Source: Litorivivens sp041624475
Lineage (GTDB): Bacteria; Pseudomonadota; Gammaproteobacteria; Pseudomonadales; Spongiibacteraceae
Direction of reading: 5' to 3'
Length of the DNA: 64,000 bases
NCBI RefSeq assembly: GCF_041624475.1
Contig: NZ_JBFJUX010000011.1
Span: 61,157-125,156, forward strand
In this document: positions 15,392 through 24,163 of the stretch, piece by piece
How positions within the stretch are numbered: position 1 is the first letter of the stretch
Layout of the letters: each line of letters opens with the position of its first letter
The notes under the pieces: model-generated
Database searches by the model: none
What the model was told of the DNA's origin: nothing
Seen by the model: the letters and a program-made list of their open reading frames with translations, nothing else
Translations under genes and position numbers: made by a program

Positions 15392-16204
15392 TTATTCACC
15401 CGAATACGTTGTGCTTTCTTTGTTAATAAAGGCATTCAGTGCGCGGCTGTGGTCTTCGCTGTAATGACAGGCAGCCTGAACGCTCGCGCAATGGTCGAGA
15501 AAATCATTCAGCTCCTGCCGCTGGGCAATTTTCATCAGCCGCTTGCTGGCGCGCAGTGCCTGGGGAGGTTGTTTGGCAAAGGATTGAGCCATCGCCTCGG
15601 CGTTGGCCAGCAGGTCCTTGCTGTCGACCACGTCCAGCAGCAGTCCCAGTGACCTGGCTTCATCGGCTTTAATTAGTCGTCCGGAAAAGGTCAGTTCGGC
15701 CGCGCGCTGGTAACCTACGAGTCGCTGCAGGAACCAGGCGCCGCCATCGCCGGGAATGATGCCCAGGTTAATAAAGGTCTCGCCAAACAGCGTGTGCTCG
15801 CAGCCGAGGCGAATGTCGCACATGCAGGCCAGGTCGAAGCCGGCACCCACGGCGGCACCATTGACGGCGGCAATCAAAGGCAGCTCGGCGTGGAAGACCG
15901 CGCGGCTCATGCGCTGAATACCCCGGCGATAGCTGTCGCTTATTTGCATGGGGCTGCCGCCAAACATGCCTTTTTTGTCGGCCATTTCCTTGATATTGCC
16001 GCCGGAGCTGAAGCCCTTGCCGGCGCCGGTGATGATCAGGCAGTTCAGGTCACTGTGATTGGCCCAGTCGATCGCTGCGCAGATGTCGTCGACCAGCGCG
16101 GTGCCGGTCAAGGCATTGCGCACATCGTCGCGCTCAAAGGTCAGAACGGCGTAGCGATCTTCAACGCGCAGGCTGGCGTCGGTGAGTTTGGGCGGTGTTG
16201 TCAT
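15392..16204 (-). CDS. Crotonase-family enoyl-CoA hydratase/isomerase
   Basis: This 270-residue crotonase-fold protein has the oxyanion-hole segments GAGKGFSSGGNI and AAVNGAAVGAGFDLA. The two glutamates of canonical enoyl-CoA hydratase are not conserved: the first position is Asp (GFDLA) and the second is Phe (FGETF). An Asp in IPGDGGAWFLQRLVG stands where several isomerase-type crotonases place their acid. It may therefore be an isomerase or a specialised hydratase; the substrate is unknown. Start: the ATG at 16204 has GAGAG 7 bp upstream, better than the ATG at 16216. It is 25 bp downstream of pxpC and probably co-transcribed, though a link to oxoproline is not obvious. Confidence 0.85.
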   Translation of the reverse strand: MTTPPKLTDASLRVEDRYAVLTFERDDVRNALTGTALVDDICAAIDWANHSDLNCLIITGAGKGFSSGGNIKEMADKKGMFGGSPMQISDSYRRGIQRMSRAVFHAELPLIAAVNGAAVGAGFDLACMCDIRLGCEHTLFGETFINLGIIPGDGGAWFLQRLVGYQRAAELTFSGRLIKADEARSLGLLLDVVDSKDLLANAEAMAQSFAKQPPQALRASKRLMKIAQRQELNDFLDHCASVQAACHYSEDHSRALNAFINKESTTYSGE

Positions 16205-16229
16205 GGCGTCTCTCATGAGTTATTGCTGT

Positions 16230-17195
16230 TTAGTCTAGGGTGATCAGTTGCTTGGGCAACGTTGCCAGCCAATGTTGCCGCTTCTGTCGGGCGATGTGGG
16301 CTTCTTCGAGGCTGACCGAGCGGAAGCTGACCTCCGCGCCGGGCGGTAACTGCGCCAAATCCGGCAGGTCGGTCGAAATCACAGTGGCGATTTTTGGATA
16401 GCCGCCGGTGGTCGGACAGTCTGCCATCAAAATCAAGGGGTGGCCGCTGGCAGGAACTTGGACACAGCCGGGCACCACCGGGTCGGACACAATGTTGCCG
16501 TCACCGAGGTATTCCAATCGCTTGCCGGCCAGACGGTAGCCGAGGCTGTCTGAATCCTTGTCGATGCGAAAGGCGGTGGTGTTGAGGAAGCTGTAGATGC
16601 CCTCGGGGGTAAAGCGGTCTGCCTGGGGCCCAAGAATAACGCGGAACTGGCGTCGGGTTTTCGGAAACAGCATATATGGCAGGGAGACTTCTTTTCGCGT
16701 AGGGGCAAGTTCCTGCAGACAGATCAGTTCCTGCCCGGCTTCCAGCGGCCCACCATCAAGGCCGCCGAGGGCCGAGCGCACGTGGGTGGCGCAGCTGCCG
16801 AGAACGGGTTCGAGTTCAAAGCCGCCTTCGACGGCAAGGTAGCCGCGAATGCGCTGGCGGGCGCTGTTGATGCTGATGATGTCGCCCTGGCGCAGATGCA
16901 GGCTGGTGGAAACCGGTGCGGGCAGACCATTGATGTCCAGGGTGAAATCGCCGCCGTGAAAGGCGCAGCGCAGGGAGTCGGTAGTAACCCGGAAGTCGGC
17001 GCCGCCTATATTCAGCTCGATGCAGGGTGTGTCAAAGGGGTTACCCACCAGACAGTTGGCGACCTGCAGGGCCAGCGGGTCCATAGCGCCGCTGCGAGTG
17101 ACGCCATAGCGGCGATAACCCGGGCGACCGAGATCCTGAATCATGGTGCCGATACCCGCCTGTAAAACCAGTAAGCCTCTGGAGCCGCTACTCAT
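16230..17195 (-). CDS. pxpC: 5-oxoprolinase subunit PxpC (KipA-type)
   Basis: This is the third subunit of the ATP-dependent prokaryotic 5-oxoprolinase, which opens 5-oxoproline (pyroglutamate) to glutamate. The 321-residue protein begins like the carboxyltransferase-like KipA family (GIGTMIQDLGRPGYRRYGVTRSGAMDP, quoted in part) and carries GYLAVEGGFE and MADCPTTGGYPKIA. Its start overlaps the pxpB stop by 8 bases, typical of this operon. Length and motifs are complete. Confidence 0.9.
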   Translation of the reverse strand: MSSGSRGLLVLQAGIGTMIQDLGRPGYRRYGVTRSGAMDPLALQVANCLVGNPFDTPCIELNIGGADFRVTTDSLRCAFHGGDFTLDINGLPAPVSTSLHLRQGDIISINSARQRIRGYLAVEGGFELEPVLGSCATHVRSALGGLDGGPLEAGQELICLQELAPTRKEVSLPYMLFPKTRRQFRVILGPQADRFTPEGIYSFLNTTAFRIDKDSDSLGYRLAGKRLEYLGDGNIVSDPVVPGCVQVPASGHPLILMADCPTTGGYPKIATVISTDLPDLAQLPPGAEVSFRSVSLEEAHIARQKRQHWLATLPKQLITLD

Positions 17196-17952
17196 GACTA
17201 TCGGCTCCTTCTGACAGTGATACCTTTTCGGCGGCCCATTTTCCCTTGGCCGCGGCTTTTTCGAGGCGTTTGAATTCTGTGGCGTTGACCGGATGAAAGT
17301 GCACTTCGTCGCCTGGGGCGATCAGAAAGGGCGGATCTCGTTGGGGGTCATAGGTGGCCAGTGGTGTCTGTCCGAGCAGCTGCCAGCCACTGGGCATGGC
17401 AACACCGGCAATCAAAGCCTGCATGCCGCCAATGGACACGCTGCCAGCCGGCGTGTGCAACCTTGGGTTGTCGCGGCGGGGCGTGTGCAATTGCTCCGGC
17501 AGCCCGCCCAAATAGGTAAAGCCTGGCGCAAAACCCATCATATAAACCCGGTAACGCGCCTTGCTGTGCAGCCGAATCACTTCCGCGGTGGTCAGGTGAT
17601 GATATTCGGCGACGTAATCCAGGTCGGCCCCGAATTCGCCGCCGTAACACACCGGAATTTGCCAGCCAAAGCGTTGTCTTTCTGCCGGCAGACTATCAAG
17701 GTGAATGGAGCTTACCGTCGCCTGCAGGTCGGAGAAGCTGACCTGATCCGGGTCGTAGTGCAGCAGCAGGGACGCGTAGGCGGGAGTGGTTTCGACGACA
17801 CCGCTGACTCTGAGCTTGCGAATCTGGTTTTCGAGCTGCAGCACGCGCTCGTTGATGGTTGGATCAATTCCCTGGCCCAGCTCGATCAGCATGGCGCAGT
17901 CGCCGACGGGCGAATAACAGGGTGTCTTGTAAAGCAGTGAGGGCTGACTCAA
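17188..17952 (-). CDS. pxpB: 5-oxoprolinase subunit PxpB (KipI-type)
   Basis: This 254-residue protein is the second subunit of the oxoprolinase complex, formerly known as the kinase inhibitor KipI. Visible hallmarks are an N-terminal GDCAMLIELGQ, the central CYGGEFGADLDYVA, and the strongly conserved YMMGFAPGFTYLGGLPEQL and PAGSVSIGGMQA segments. It overlaps pxpA upstream by 4 bases and pxpC downstream by 8 bases, showing a tightly coupled operon. Most bacteria carry B and C together with A, as here. Confidence 0.9.
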   Translation of the reverse strand: MSQPSLLYKTPCYSPVGDCAMLIELGQGIDPTINERVLQLENQIRKLRVSGVVETTPAYASLLLHYDPDQVSFSDLQATVSSIHLDSLPAERQRFGWQIPVCYGGEFGADLDYVAEYHHLTTAEVIRLHSKARYRVYMMGFAPGFTYLGGLPEQLHTPRRDNPRLHTPAGSVSIGGMQALIAGVAMPSGWQLLGQTPLATYDPQRDPPFLIAPGDEVHFHPVNATEFKRLEKAAAKGKWAAEKVSLSEGADSHE

Positions 17953-18716
17953 GGGCTGAAGCTCCTTGGCGATTGCAGGTGGTAAGGGCGAATGGTGACG
18001 CCGTTCTGTTCCAGTGCGTGGCGAACTTCAGCAGCAAGGGCCAGCGCGCTCTCGGTATCGCCATGAACACAGATCGTATCGAAGCTGACCGGAATAGCCT
18101 CGCCTTCAAGGCTGGTGACCTTGCCGCTGTCCAGGGCGCTGAGCAGCCGCGGAATGATAAGCGCGGGTTCATGCAGCACGCTGCCGCTTTGTTGGCGCGA
18201 CACCAGTTGTCCATGTCGATCATAAGCGCGGTCTGCAAAAAACTGTCGAATCACTGGCAGGCCTGCTTCAATTGCGGCCTTTTCGGCTGCTGAGTGTCCC
18301 AGCGTCATGATGGCCAGGTTCTGCTGCGACGCAACTGCGCACAGCAGTCGAGCTGCCTCTGGATCTGCGTCGGTGAGATTGCCCAGCGCGCCGTGGGCCC
18401 GGAGATGGGTCAGAGGCGTTCCTACTGGTTCCGCATGGGATTTGAGCGTATTTATCTGTTCGTGAAGCAGTTGTTGCAGCGCATTGTCGTCAAGAGACTG
18501 GGGCCGGCGACCGAAATGTTCGGGGTCGCGGTAACCGGGGTGGGCGCCCACCGCCACGCCGCAATGCTTTGCTGCTGACAGTGCGGCGACCATGGTGTGC
18601 TGATCACCCGCATGGGCTCCACAGGCGATATTGGCGCTGGACACAATCTGCAGCAGCTCGCTATCGGACCCCATGCCTTCTCCAAGGTCGCAATTCAGAT
18701 CGATCGCCGTTCGCAC
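17949..18716 (-). CDS. pxpA: 5-oxoprolinase subunit PxpA (LamB/YcsF family)
   Basis: This LamB/YcsF-family subunit of 5-oxoprolinase has about 255 residues. The conserved opening IDLNCDLGEGMGSD is right behind the chosen GTG start at 18716; a longer frame to 18854 adds 46 residues not found in the family. Further motifs are ANIACGAHAGD, VGAHPGYRDPEHFGRR, VRAHGALGN-like LRAHGALGN, and DTICVHGDTESAL. It is the promoter-proximal gene of pxpABC on the minus strand, with the crotonase and possibly yhhQ following. The complex recycles pyroglutamate formed spontaneously from glutamine and glutamate. Confidence 0.9.
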   Translation of the reverse strand: MRTAIDLNCDLGEGMGSDSELLQIVSSANIACGAHAGDQHTMVAALSAAKHCGVAVGAHPGYRDPEHFGRRPQSLDDNALQQLLHEQINTLKSHAEPVGTPLTHLRAHGALGNLTDADPEAARLLCAVASQQNLAIMTLGHSAAEKAAIEAGLPVIRQFFADRAYDRHGQLVSRQQSGSVLHEPALIIPRLLSALDSGKVTSLEGEAIPVSFDTICVHGDTESALALAAEVRHALEQNGVTIRPYHLQSPRSFSP

Positions 18717-18867
18717 GTTGCGGGTTCCACTGCTAAGTAACAGAAAATAGCGGGAAAATTTAACACACTGCCCGGCATGTCCCAAGTTTTCAGAAAAATG
18801 ATCCAGATGGGACGTTAGCGCGTAAAACCGCATGAGTAGTGATGATATTCCCATCCCGTTTCTTTCC

Positions 18868-18891
18868 GGGGCCCCTTGGGGCCCCTTTTTT
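18868..18891 (+). terminator. Orphan plus-strand terminator upstream of pxpA
   Basis: GGGGCCCC, TT, GGGGCCCC (18868-18885) is followed by six T. Only the plus strand has the T-run, but no plus-strand gene ends here: pxpA lies on the other strand. It may end an unrecognised RNA antisense to the pxpA leader, or insulate the downstream TonB-receptor operon. I found no convincing promoter for such an RNA. Confidence 0.5.
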
Positions 18892-19093
18892 ATGCCTCCA
18901 ATAACGTATTATTGCTGATGGTGTACTAATATTCTTGTGACTCAGATGCCGTCAAATGTGCGGTTGTAATCGTGGAAACTCCGTATAAACACTAATGCAC
19001 GGGGGCTTCGCTTTTGCCTAGTCTTGGTCTATAGGTCGACGAAGCTTCTTGCCCCCATAGCAAGGGGCTCCGGCCAGGCAAAGGGGTTTAAGG
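18892..19093 (+). promoter_or_regulatory. Structured leader of the TonB-receptor signalling operon
   Basis: GGGGGC (19001-19006) can pair with GCCCCC (19051-19056), reinforced by GCTTCG (19005-19010) with CGAAGC (19040-19045). The same GCCCC (19051-19055) can instead pair with GGGGC (19064-19068), or with AGGGG at 19082-19086, which is the Shine-Dalgarno of the downstream GTG start. The folds are mutually exclusive, so a translational or RNA-level switch is possible. TATAAA at 18984-18989 is a candidate -10. No known riboswitch core was recognised. Confidence 0.35.
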
Positions 19094-21058
19094 GTGTCAG
19101 GCAAGCGATCAGTCTCCAAAGCTTTGTATTTCGCATTGATTGGTAGTGCGTTTTCGGTCGCGCTGTCGCTTCCGGGGCAGATTTATGCAGCCAGTTTCCC
19201 GCAAACGGATTCTTCACGGCTGGATGATCTGACCGAGCTGTCGCTTGAGCGGCTGATGGAAATCGATGTCTTTTCCGTATCAAAAACGAAAGAGCCCTGG
19301 CGCCGCGCCGCGGCCGCAACCTATGTGCTGACCGGTGACGATATTCGCCGGGCCGGGGTCAGCAATTTGCCGGCGGCATTGCGGCTTGTGCCCGGTCTCA
19401 CTGTTGCACAAGTGAATGCCCATACTTGGGCCGTGACGGCCCGGGGCTTCAATTCAACACTTGCCGATAAACTTGAAGTGTTGCTCGACGGGCGCAGCCT
19501 CTATACGCCACTTTTTTCAGGTGTGTACTGGCAGAAGCACAATATCCCGCTGGCTGATGTGGAGCGGATCGAGGTCATTCGCGGCCCGGGTGCCGCGTTA
19601 TGGGGCGCCAACGCCGTTAATGGCGTAATCAATATCGTGACGCGCAAAGCCACTGATACCATGGGTAATCAAGTAGCCGTCGGGGCAAGCCATGCGGGTG
19701 AGCGTTATGGCTATGTTCGCAGTGGGTTCGGCTCGGAGGCTATGGCGAGCCGGGTTTACGCCAAGCGTGAAGCGGTATCGGATTACCGCGATCGTAGCGG
19801 TGTTGATGCAGAAGATGGATACGGTGCAAACCGGGTGGGCTTTCGATCCGATCTTTCCCTGTCGCAAAATACAAAGCTGTCACTTTGGGGAGAAAGCTAT
19901 CGGGATAGCGTTGATCGGGTAGGCGGAGGAAGCGACGAGGAGCAAGCGAACGACTACCTGATGGCGGCCTTGTCTGGCGAGCGCAATGGCCAGCCACACT
20001 TTGATGCGCGACTTGTGGTTGAAGATAGCGAGTACGATATAGAAGGCTTGTTTCTGGAGAAGCGCGAGACCGTCACGCTAGAGTACCGCCACTATTTTTA
20101 CCCGGGTGAAAAGCACAATGTGGTGATCGGTGGTGGCTATCATTTTACCGGCGATGATATCGAGTCGCCCAACCTCAATTCACTGGGTTTCCTACCGGAG
20201 AGTGAAAATGATGAAACGGTTGATATCTATTTTCAGGATGTCTACACCGCCATTCCAGACCGGCTTAAACTGACGTTTGGGGTAAAGGCGGAGCACAATG
20301 ATTACTCGGGGCTTGAAGTTCAGCCATCGCTGCGTCTGGCCTACACCCCGAACGACGAAACCACATGGTGGACGGCGCTGTCACGAGCCGTACGTATTCC
20401 TACCCGCCTTGACGAAGATTTTGTTATCTATGCGCCGCAGCCGGCACCGGCCGGTATTATCGTTATACAAGGCAGCGATGACTTTGAGGCTGAGGAGTTG
20501 AAGGCCTGGGAAGGTGGGGTTCGCCACAGGCTTAATGCTGTCAGTAGCCTTGATCTGGCAGTCTTCTATAACCGCTACGATAACCTGAGGGGAGTCAATT
20601 CCAGTGTTGCTCCCGCACTGATTTCCAATGAAGGCGAAGGTGATAGTAATGGCGTGGAGCTGGTGTTTAACTGGAATCCGAGTGAATCGTTCATAACCCA
20701 GATCGGTTACAGCTACCACCATATAGATTTTCAGCGCAAACCCGGAAGTAGCGATACCTCGATCGCTAACGCCAACCGGAATGATCCTCGCCATCAGGGG
20801 TTTTTGCGGGTGAACTGGCGCTTGAGTCAGCGCTTCAATGTAGACGCAAGGCTGCGCAATGTCAGTGAATTGCCAGACCTTTCGGTGACAGGCTACACCG
20901 AGCTGGATGCGACCCTTAATTGGGAAATGACTGACAAGCTCACAATGAGTCTGCTAGGACAGAATCTGCTGGATCCGCAACATGCGGAATTCAGTGCCGA
21001 TAACCGAACTGTCGAAATACCGCGATCGATTCAACTCAACCTGACTTGGGAGTTCTAA
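19094..21058 (+). CDS. TonB-dependent receptor, first gene of a signalling operon
   Basis: This 654-residue outer-membrane receptor has a Sec signal (about residues 1-32) and then a short linker DLTELSLERLMEIDVFSVSK typical of receptors paired with DUF4154 proteins. The plug domain follows (VLTGDDIRRAGVSNLPAALR, VEVLLDGRSLYTPLF-like, DVERIEVIRGPGAALWGANAVNGVINIVTR in segments), and a 22-strand barrel ends in the expected aromatic Phe (LTWEF). Start is GTG with AGGGG 7 bp upstream. It overlaps the YfiR-like gene by one base, and four more signalling genes follow with no gaps, so it is likely a ligand sensor or uptake receptor feeding the two-component/c-di-GMP-like output. The ligand is unknown. 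Confidence 0.88.
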   Translation: MSGKRSVSKALYFALIGSAFSVALSLPGQIYAASFPQTDSSRLDDLTELSLERLMEIDVFSVSKTKEPWRRAAAATYVLTGDDIRRAGVSNLPAALRLVPGLTVAQVNAHTWAVTARGFNSTLADKLEVLLDGRSLYTPLFSGVYWQKHNIPLADVERIEVIRGPGAALWGANAVNGVINIVTRKATDTMGNQVAVGASHAGERYGYVRSGFGSEAMASRVYAKREAVSDYRDRSGVDAEDGYGANRVGFRSDLSLSQNTKLSLWGESYRDSVDRVGGGSDEEQANDYLMAALSGERNGQPHFDARLVVEDSEYDIEGLFLEKRETVTLEYRHYFYPGEKHNVVIGGGYHFTGDDIESPNLNSLGFLPESENDETVDIYFQDVYTAIPDRLKLTFGVKAEHNDYSGLEVQPSLRLAYTPNDETTWWTALSRAVRIPTRLDEDFVIYAPQPAPAGIIVIQGSDDFEAEELKAWEGGVRHRLNAVSSLDLAVFYNRYDNLRGVNSSVAPALISNEGEGDSNGVELVFNWNPSESFITQIGYSYHHIDFQRKPGSSDTSIANANRNDPRHQGFLRVNWRLSQRFNVDARLRNVSELPDLSVTGYTELDATLNWEMTDKLTMSLLGQNLLDPQHAEFSADNRTVEIPRSIQLNLTWEF

Positions 21059-21615
21059 TGAAATACCCCAAGTTGTCCTTCGTTTCGCGGATGCGACTCT
21101 GGTGTTGTGTGACACTGGCGGTGCTGTCATTGCCCACGCAGGCAGCTGCGGGTGAGATGGCGCTGGGGGTCAAGGCTGCGTTTCTCTATAACTTCACCAA
21201 ATTTATCGAATGGCCGCCCTCTGCTGCGCCTGGTTCGGGCGACACATTCCAATTGTGCATTGCGGGCTCCCTGCTTGATACCGATGCCATCAGTCAGGTG
21301 CTTGAGGGCAAAACCACGCAGGGTAGAACTCTGAAAGTTCGCTTTGTAAGCCAGCGCAGCGAGCTTCCGGGCTGCCATATGTTGTATAGCACGGGCGAAA
21401 AACCTTATTGGTCCGATGAATGGCTTGCCCACTCAGTGCGTTTGCCGGTTGTTACGGTTGGCGAGGGTGAGGATTTTGTCGAAAAAGGTGGAGTCATAGG
21501 ATTGGTGATCGTGGATGGTAAAGTGCGTTTTGCCATCAACGAAGCGAAGGCCAGCGACCAGGATATTGTGATAAGCAGTAAGCTTCTTTCGCTGGCGCGG
21601 CGAGTGGTCAGGTAG
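21058..21615 (+). CDS. YfiR/DUF4154 family periplasmic protein
   Basis: This 185-residue protein has an N-terminal signal peptide (about residues 1-31, cut near AAA) and the DUF4154 hallmark directly after it, ALGVKAAFLYNFTKFIEWP. The end fits the family with GGVIGLVIVDGKVRFAINEA and SSKLLSLARRV. YfiR represses the diguanylate cyclase YfiN from the periplasm in Pseudomonas; here there is no YfiN, but a membrane histidine kinase follows 4 bp downstream. I infer that this protein relays receptor or periplasmic state to the kinase's sensor domain. The chosen ATG overlaps the receptor stop by one base. Confidence 0.87.
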   Translation: MKYPKLSFVSRMRLWCCVTLAVLSLPTQAAAGEMALGVKAAFLYNFTKFIEWPPSAAPGSGDTFQLCIAGSLLDTDAISQVLEGKTTQGRTLKVRFVSQRSELPGCHMLYSTGEKPYWSDEWLAHSVRLPVVTVGEGEDFVEKGGVIGLVIVDGKVRFAINEAKASDQDIVISSKLLSLARRVVR

Positions 21616-21619
21616 CCGC

Positions 21620-23203
21620 ATGTCTATCCTGTCGCGCCTTAATGTTCTGCCGATTCGGCACAAAATCCTGTTTTCAATTATTGGTACCAGCCTCATAGTG
21701 GTTGTTATCAGCACTACCGTGTATCTAGCTATCGGTTGGGTCAATCTCAAGAATAAGGCTATCAGCGAGCTCGAGACGACAGCTAATATCTTCGCCCAAA
21801 ACATCTCGGCTGCACTGAGCTTTGGCGACGCGGCAGCCGCAAACGAGCTACTGCTCTCTCTGGGTGCTATGAAACAGATAGATTTGGCCTGCGTCTATGA
21901 TGAGGCCAATAAGGGCACTCTGTTCGCGTCCTATCGTAATCAGAGTACCAATAGAAACTGTCCCGATAATGTTGCGAAGGTGCCCACTGAACAGTCGGGT
22001 ACGCTCATCTATGGTGAACCAGTCTATGTGGTCTCCGATAGGGTTGGAATGGTCTACCTTTACCGATCAACGGCTGATCTGAAAGACGCGATGGGGCTGA
22101 GTGTTCTGGTGGGGGTTGGTATGGTCGCCATCAGTTTCCTGATTGCCTTTGTCTTGACGGGTTTTTTCAGGGGACTGATTGAACAGCCAATAAAAAGTCT
22201 TGTTGCGACAACACGTCGCGTCTCTAACGAAGGTGATTTTGCGGTGCGGGCTGAGAAGTTTGCCGATGATGAAATCGGCACGCTGTTCGACAGTTTTAAC
22301 AGCATGCTGTCGCAGATACAAACGCGGGATCTGGAGCTCGGTCGAGCTCACAACGAACTTAAACAACAGGTGGTCGAGGTGGAGGCCGCCAACGACACCC
22401 TCAATAAGACCTTGATCAAATTGCGTGAAACTCAGGAGCAGTTGGTCAACCAGGAGAAGATGGCATCCCTTGGTGGGTTGGTTGCCGGTGTTGCCCATGA
22501 GATTAATACACCGATTGGTGTCGGCGTTACCGCGGCTAGCACGCTCCACGCAGCCACTGAAGATATGTCTTCTGCCTATGAAAGTGGCCGACTGACTGAC
22601 ACTGGACTGCGTAAATATGTTCAAACAGCAATTCAGTCCGCAAGCATTCTTCTGAATAACTTAAATCGGGCAGCCAACCTGATCCACAGCTTTAAGCAGG
22701 TCGCCGTTGATCAAACCAGCAGTGAGTTGCGTCAGTTTGATTTGCATAACTACCTGGAGGAAATTCTGCTTAGTCTTCTTCCCAAACTTAAGAAGACGGA
22801 AATCAGTGTTTCACTCGATGTGCCGGAGAATCTTCTGATGCACAGTTTTCCTGGCGCCATGTCCCAGATCGTAACCAATCTGCTGATGAATTCGCTGGTA
22901 CACGGTTATCCCGAAACCAAACACGGGAATATTCAGATTGATGTGGAGGATTTGGGCGAAGAAATTTTGCTTAGATACCGGGATGACGGGGTGGGTATGT
23001 GCAAGGAGTCACTCGCACGGGTTTTTGATCCATTCTTTACCACCCGACGGGGTGAAGGCGGCAGTGGTCTTGGGATGCACATCGTCTACAACCTGGTCAG
23101 TCAGCAGCTTCGTGGCCGCATTCGCATGGAAAGCGAACCGGGGCATGGGGTGCAGGTTTTCATCCAGGTTCCAAAACAGGTCTCAATGGAGGAGGTCGCG
23201 TAA
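21620..23203 (+). CDS. Membrane sensor histidine kinase with HAMP domain
   Basis: This 527-residue kinase has a transmembrane helix (about 16-38), a periplasmic CHASE8-like sensor region (39-158, with the typical ALSFGDAAAANELLLSL), a second helix (159-181), HAMP (182-235) and a coiled coil (238-280). A DHp domain follows with phospho-acceptor H293 in GVAHEINTPIG. The HATPase carries N box NLLMNSLVHG, G1 DDGVGM, FFTTRR and G2 GSGLGM, so all catalytic motifs are intact. It is the only intact kinase of the operon and should phosphorylate one or both receiver proteins encoded next. AGG lies 7 bp before the ATG, and the stop overlaps the next start. Confidence 0.9.
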   Translation: MSILSRLNVLPIRHKILFSIIGTSLIVVVISTTVYLAIGWVNLKNKAISELETTANIFAQNISAALSFGDAAAANELLLSLGAMKQIDLACVYDEANKGTLFASYRNQSTNRNCPDNVAKVPTEQSGTLIYGEPVYVVSDRVGMVYLYRSTADLKDAMGLSVLVGVGMVAISFLIAFVLTGFFRGLIEQPIKSLVATTRRVSNEGDFAVRAEKFADDEIGTLFDSFNSMLSQIQTRDLELGRAHNELKQQVVEVEAANDTLNKTLIKLRETQEQLVNQEKMASLGGLVAGVAHEINTPIGVGVTAASTLHAATEDMSSAYESGRLTDTGLRKYVQTAIQSASILLNNLNRAANLIHSFKQVAVDQTSSELRQFDLHNYLEEILLSLLPKLKKTEISVSLDVPENLLMHSFPGAMSQIVTNLLMNSLVHGYPETKHGNIQIDVEDLGEEILLRYRDDGVGMCKESLARVFDPFFTTRRGEGGSGLGMHIVYNLVSQQLRGRIRMESEPGHGVQVFIQVPKQVSMEEVA

Positions 23204-24147
23204 TGTCAGGAAGCGATGCGCTCAAACTCGCCAGTGAAGGTACTGGCAATGAGGAGATAAACTCTCTGGAGCCTTGGCACTTGCTCGTCGTTGACGACGA
23301 CAGCGAGGTGCACAATGTCACCAGATTAGCTCTCAGTGGCTTTCAATTCGCGGGCCGGCCTCTGGCCATTCATTCGGCCTATAGCGGTCGCGAAGCGCAA
23401 CAGTTTATGGCTGAGAATATCAATACGGCTGCAATTCTCCTGGATGTCGTGATGGAGAATGACACTGCCGGGCTGGATTGTGTTCGCTACATCCGAGAAG
23501 AGCTAAAAAATAGCTTTGTGCGTATTGTGCTGCGTACGGGGCAACCGGGCCAGGCGCCAGAATATGATGTCATTACCCAGTACGATATCAATGACTACAA
23601 GGAAAAGACCGAGCTGACCCGACAAAAGCTTTTTACCTGCGTCTACACGAGCCTGAGTTGCTACCGGGACCTGGTCGCGCTCGAGAAAAATCGCCGTGGT
23701 TTGTTGCGTGTTATCGAGGCCTCGTCAGATCTGTTTCGCATCAGCTCATTGGATCAGTTTGCTCAGGGTGTCATTGAGCAGCTATCGGCGTTGATGTACA
23801 TGGACCAGGACTTTCTGGTGGTTCGTACCTCCGGGGTTGCGCTGGAGGAAGGGAGCGGTGATTTCCAGATTGTGGCTTCGACCGGAAAGTTCGAAGGCAT
23901 AAATAGTGGTACCGAGTTGTTCGGAATTCACCCTGAAGTCAGGCAACGTATCGACGAGTCTCTGTCGCGTGGTGAGAATCGATATGGTCAAGACTACGTG
24001 GTCGCTTTGTACAATAAGAGCGTGCTTTATATCGCCGGAGACAAGCCGCTGGAGGTGCCCGACGTGTCTCTGGTCGAATTGTTTGCCAAAAATGTGGCAA
24101 TTGCCTACGAAAAGCTCGTTTTGATCGAGACGGATCAACGCAGTTGA
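23203..24147 (+). CDS. Response regulator with DUF3369 domain
   Basis: This 314-residue protein has a receiver (residues 25-150: VVDDDSEVH, phospho-acceptor D81 in ILLDVVMEND, DYKEKTEL with the conserved Lys) and then a DUF3369 domain (about 155-310) with no DNA-binding or enzymatic signature. The same receiver subtype, with RTGQPG before the Lys helix, recurs in the next gene, so the two receivers are probably duplicates. GGAGGAGG provides a strong ribosome-binding site inside the kinase 3' end. The output is unknown; DUF3369 proteins often accompany HD-GYP or kinase modules, which suggests protein-protein signalling. Confidence 0.87.
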   Translation: MSGSDALKLASEGTGNEEINSLEPWHLLVVDDDSEVHNVTRLALSGFQFAGRPLAIHSAYSGREAQQFMAENINTAAILLDVVMENDTAGLDCVRYIREELKNSFVRIVLRTGQPGQAPEYDVITQYDINDYKEKTELTRQKLFTCVYTSLSCYRDLVALEKNRRGLLRVIEASSDLFRISSLDQFAQGVIEQLSALMYMDQDFLVVRTSGVALEEGSGDFQIVASTGKFEGINSGTELFGIHPEVRQRIDESLSRGENRYGQDYVVALYNKSVLYIAGDKPLEVPDVSLVELFAKNVAIAYEKLVLIETDQRS

Positions 24148-24163
24148 ACAGCAGGATTCACAG

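Noticed and set aside
18892..19093. c-di-GMP, cobalamin or TPP riboswitch before the TonB receptor
   Set aside because: None of the conserved cores I know for these classes is present; only unclassified hairpins were kept.
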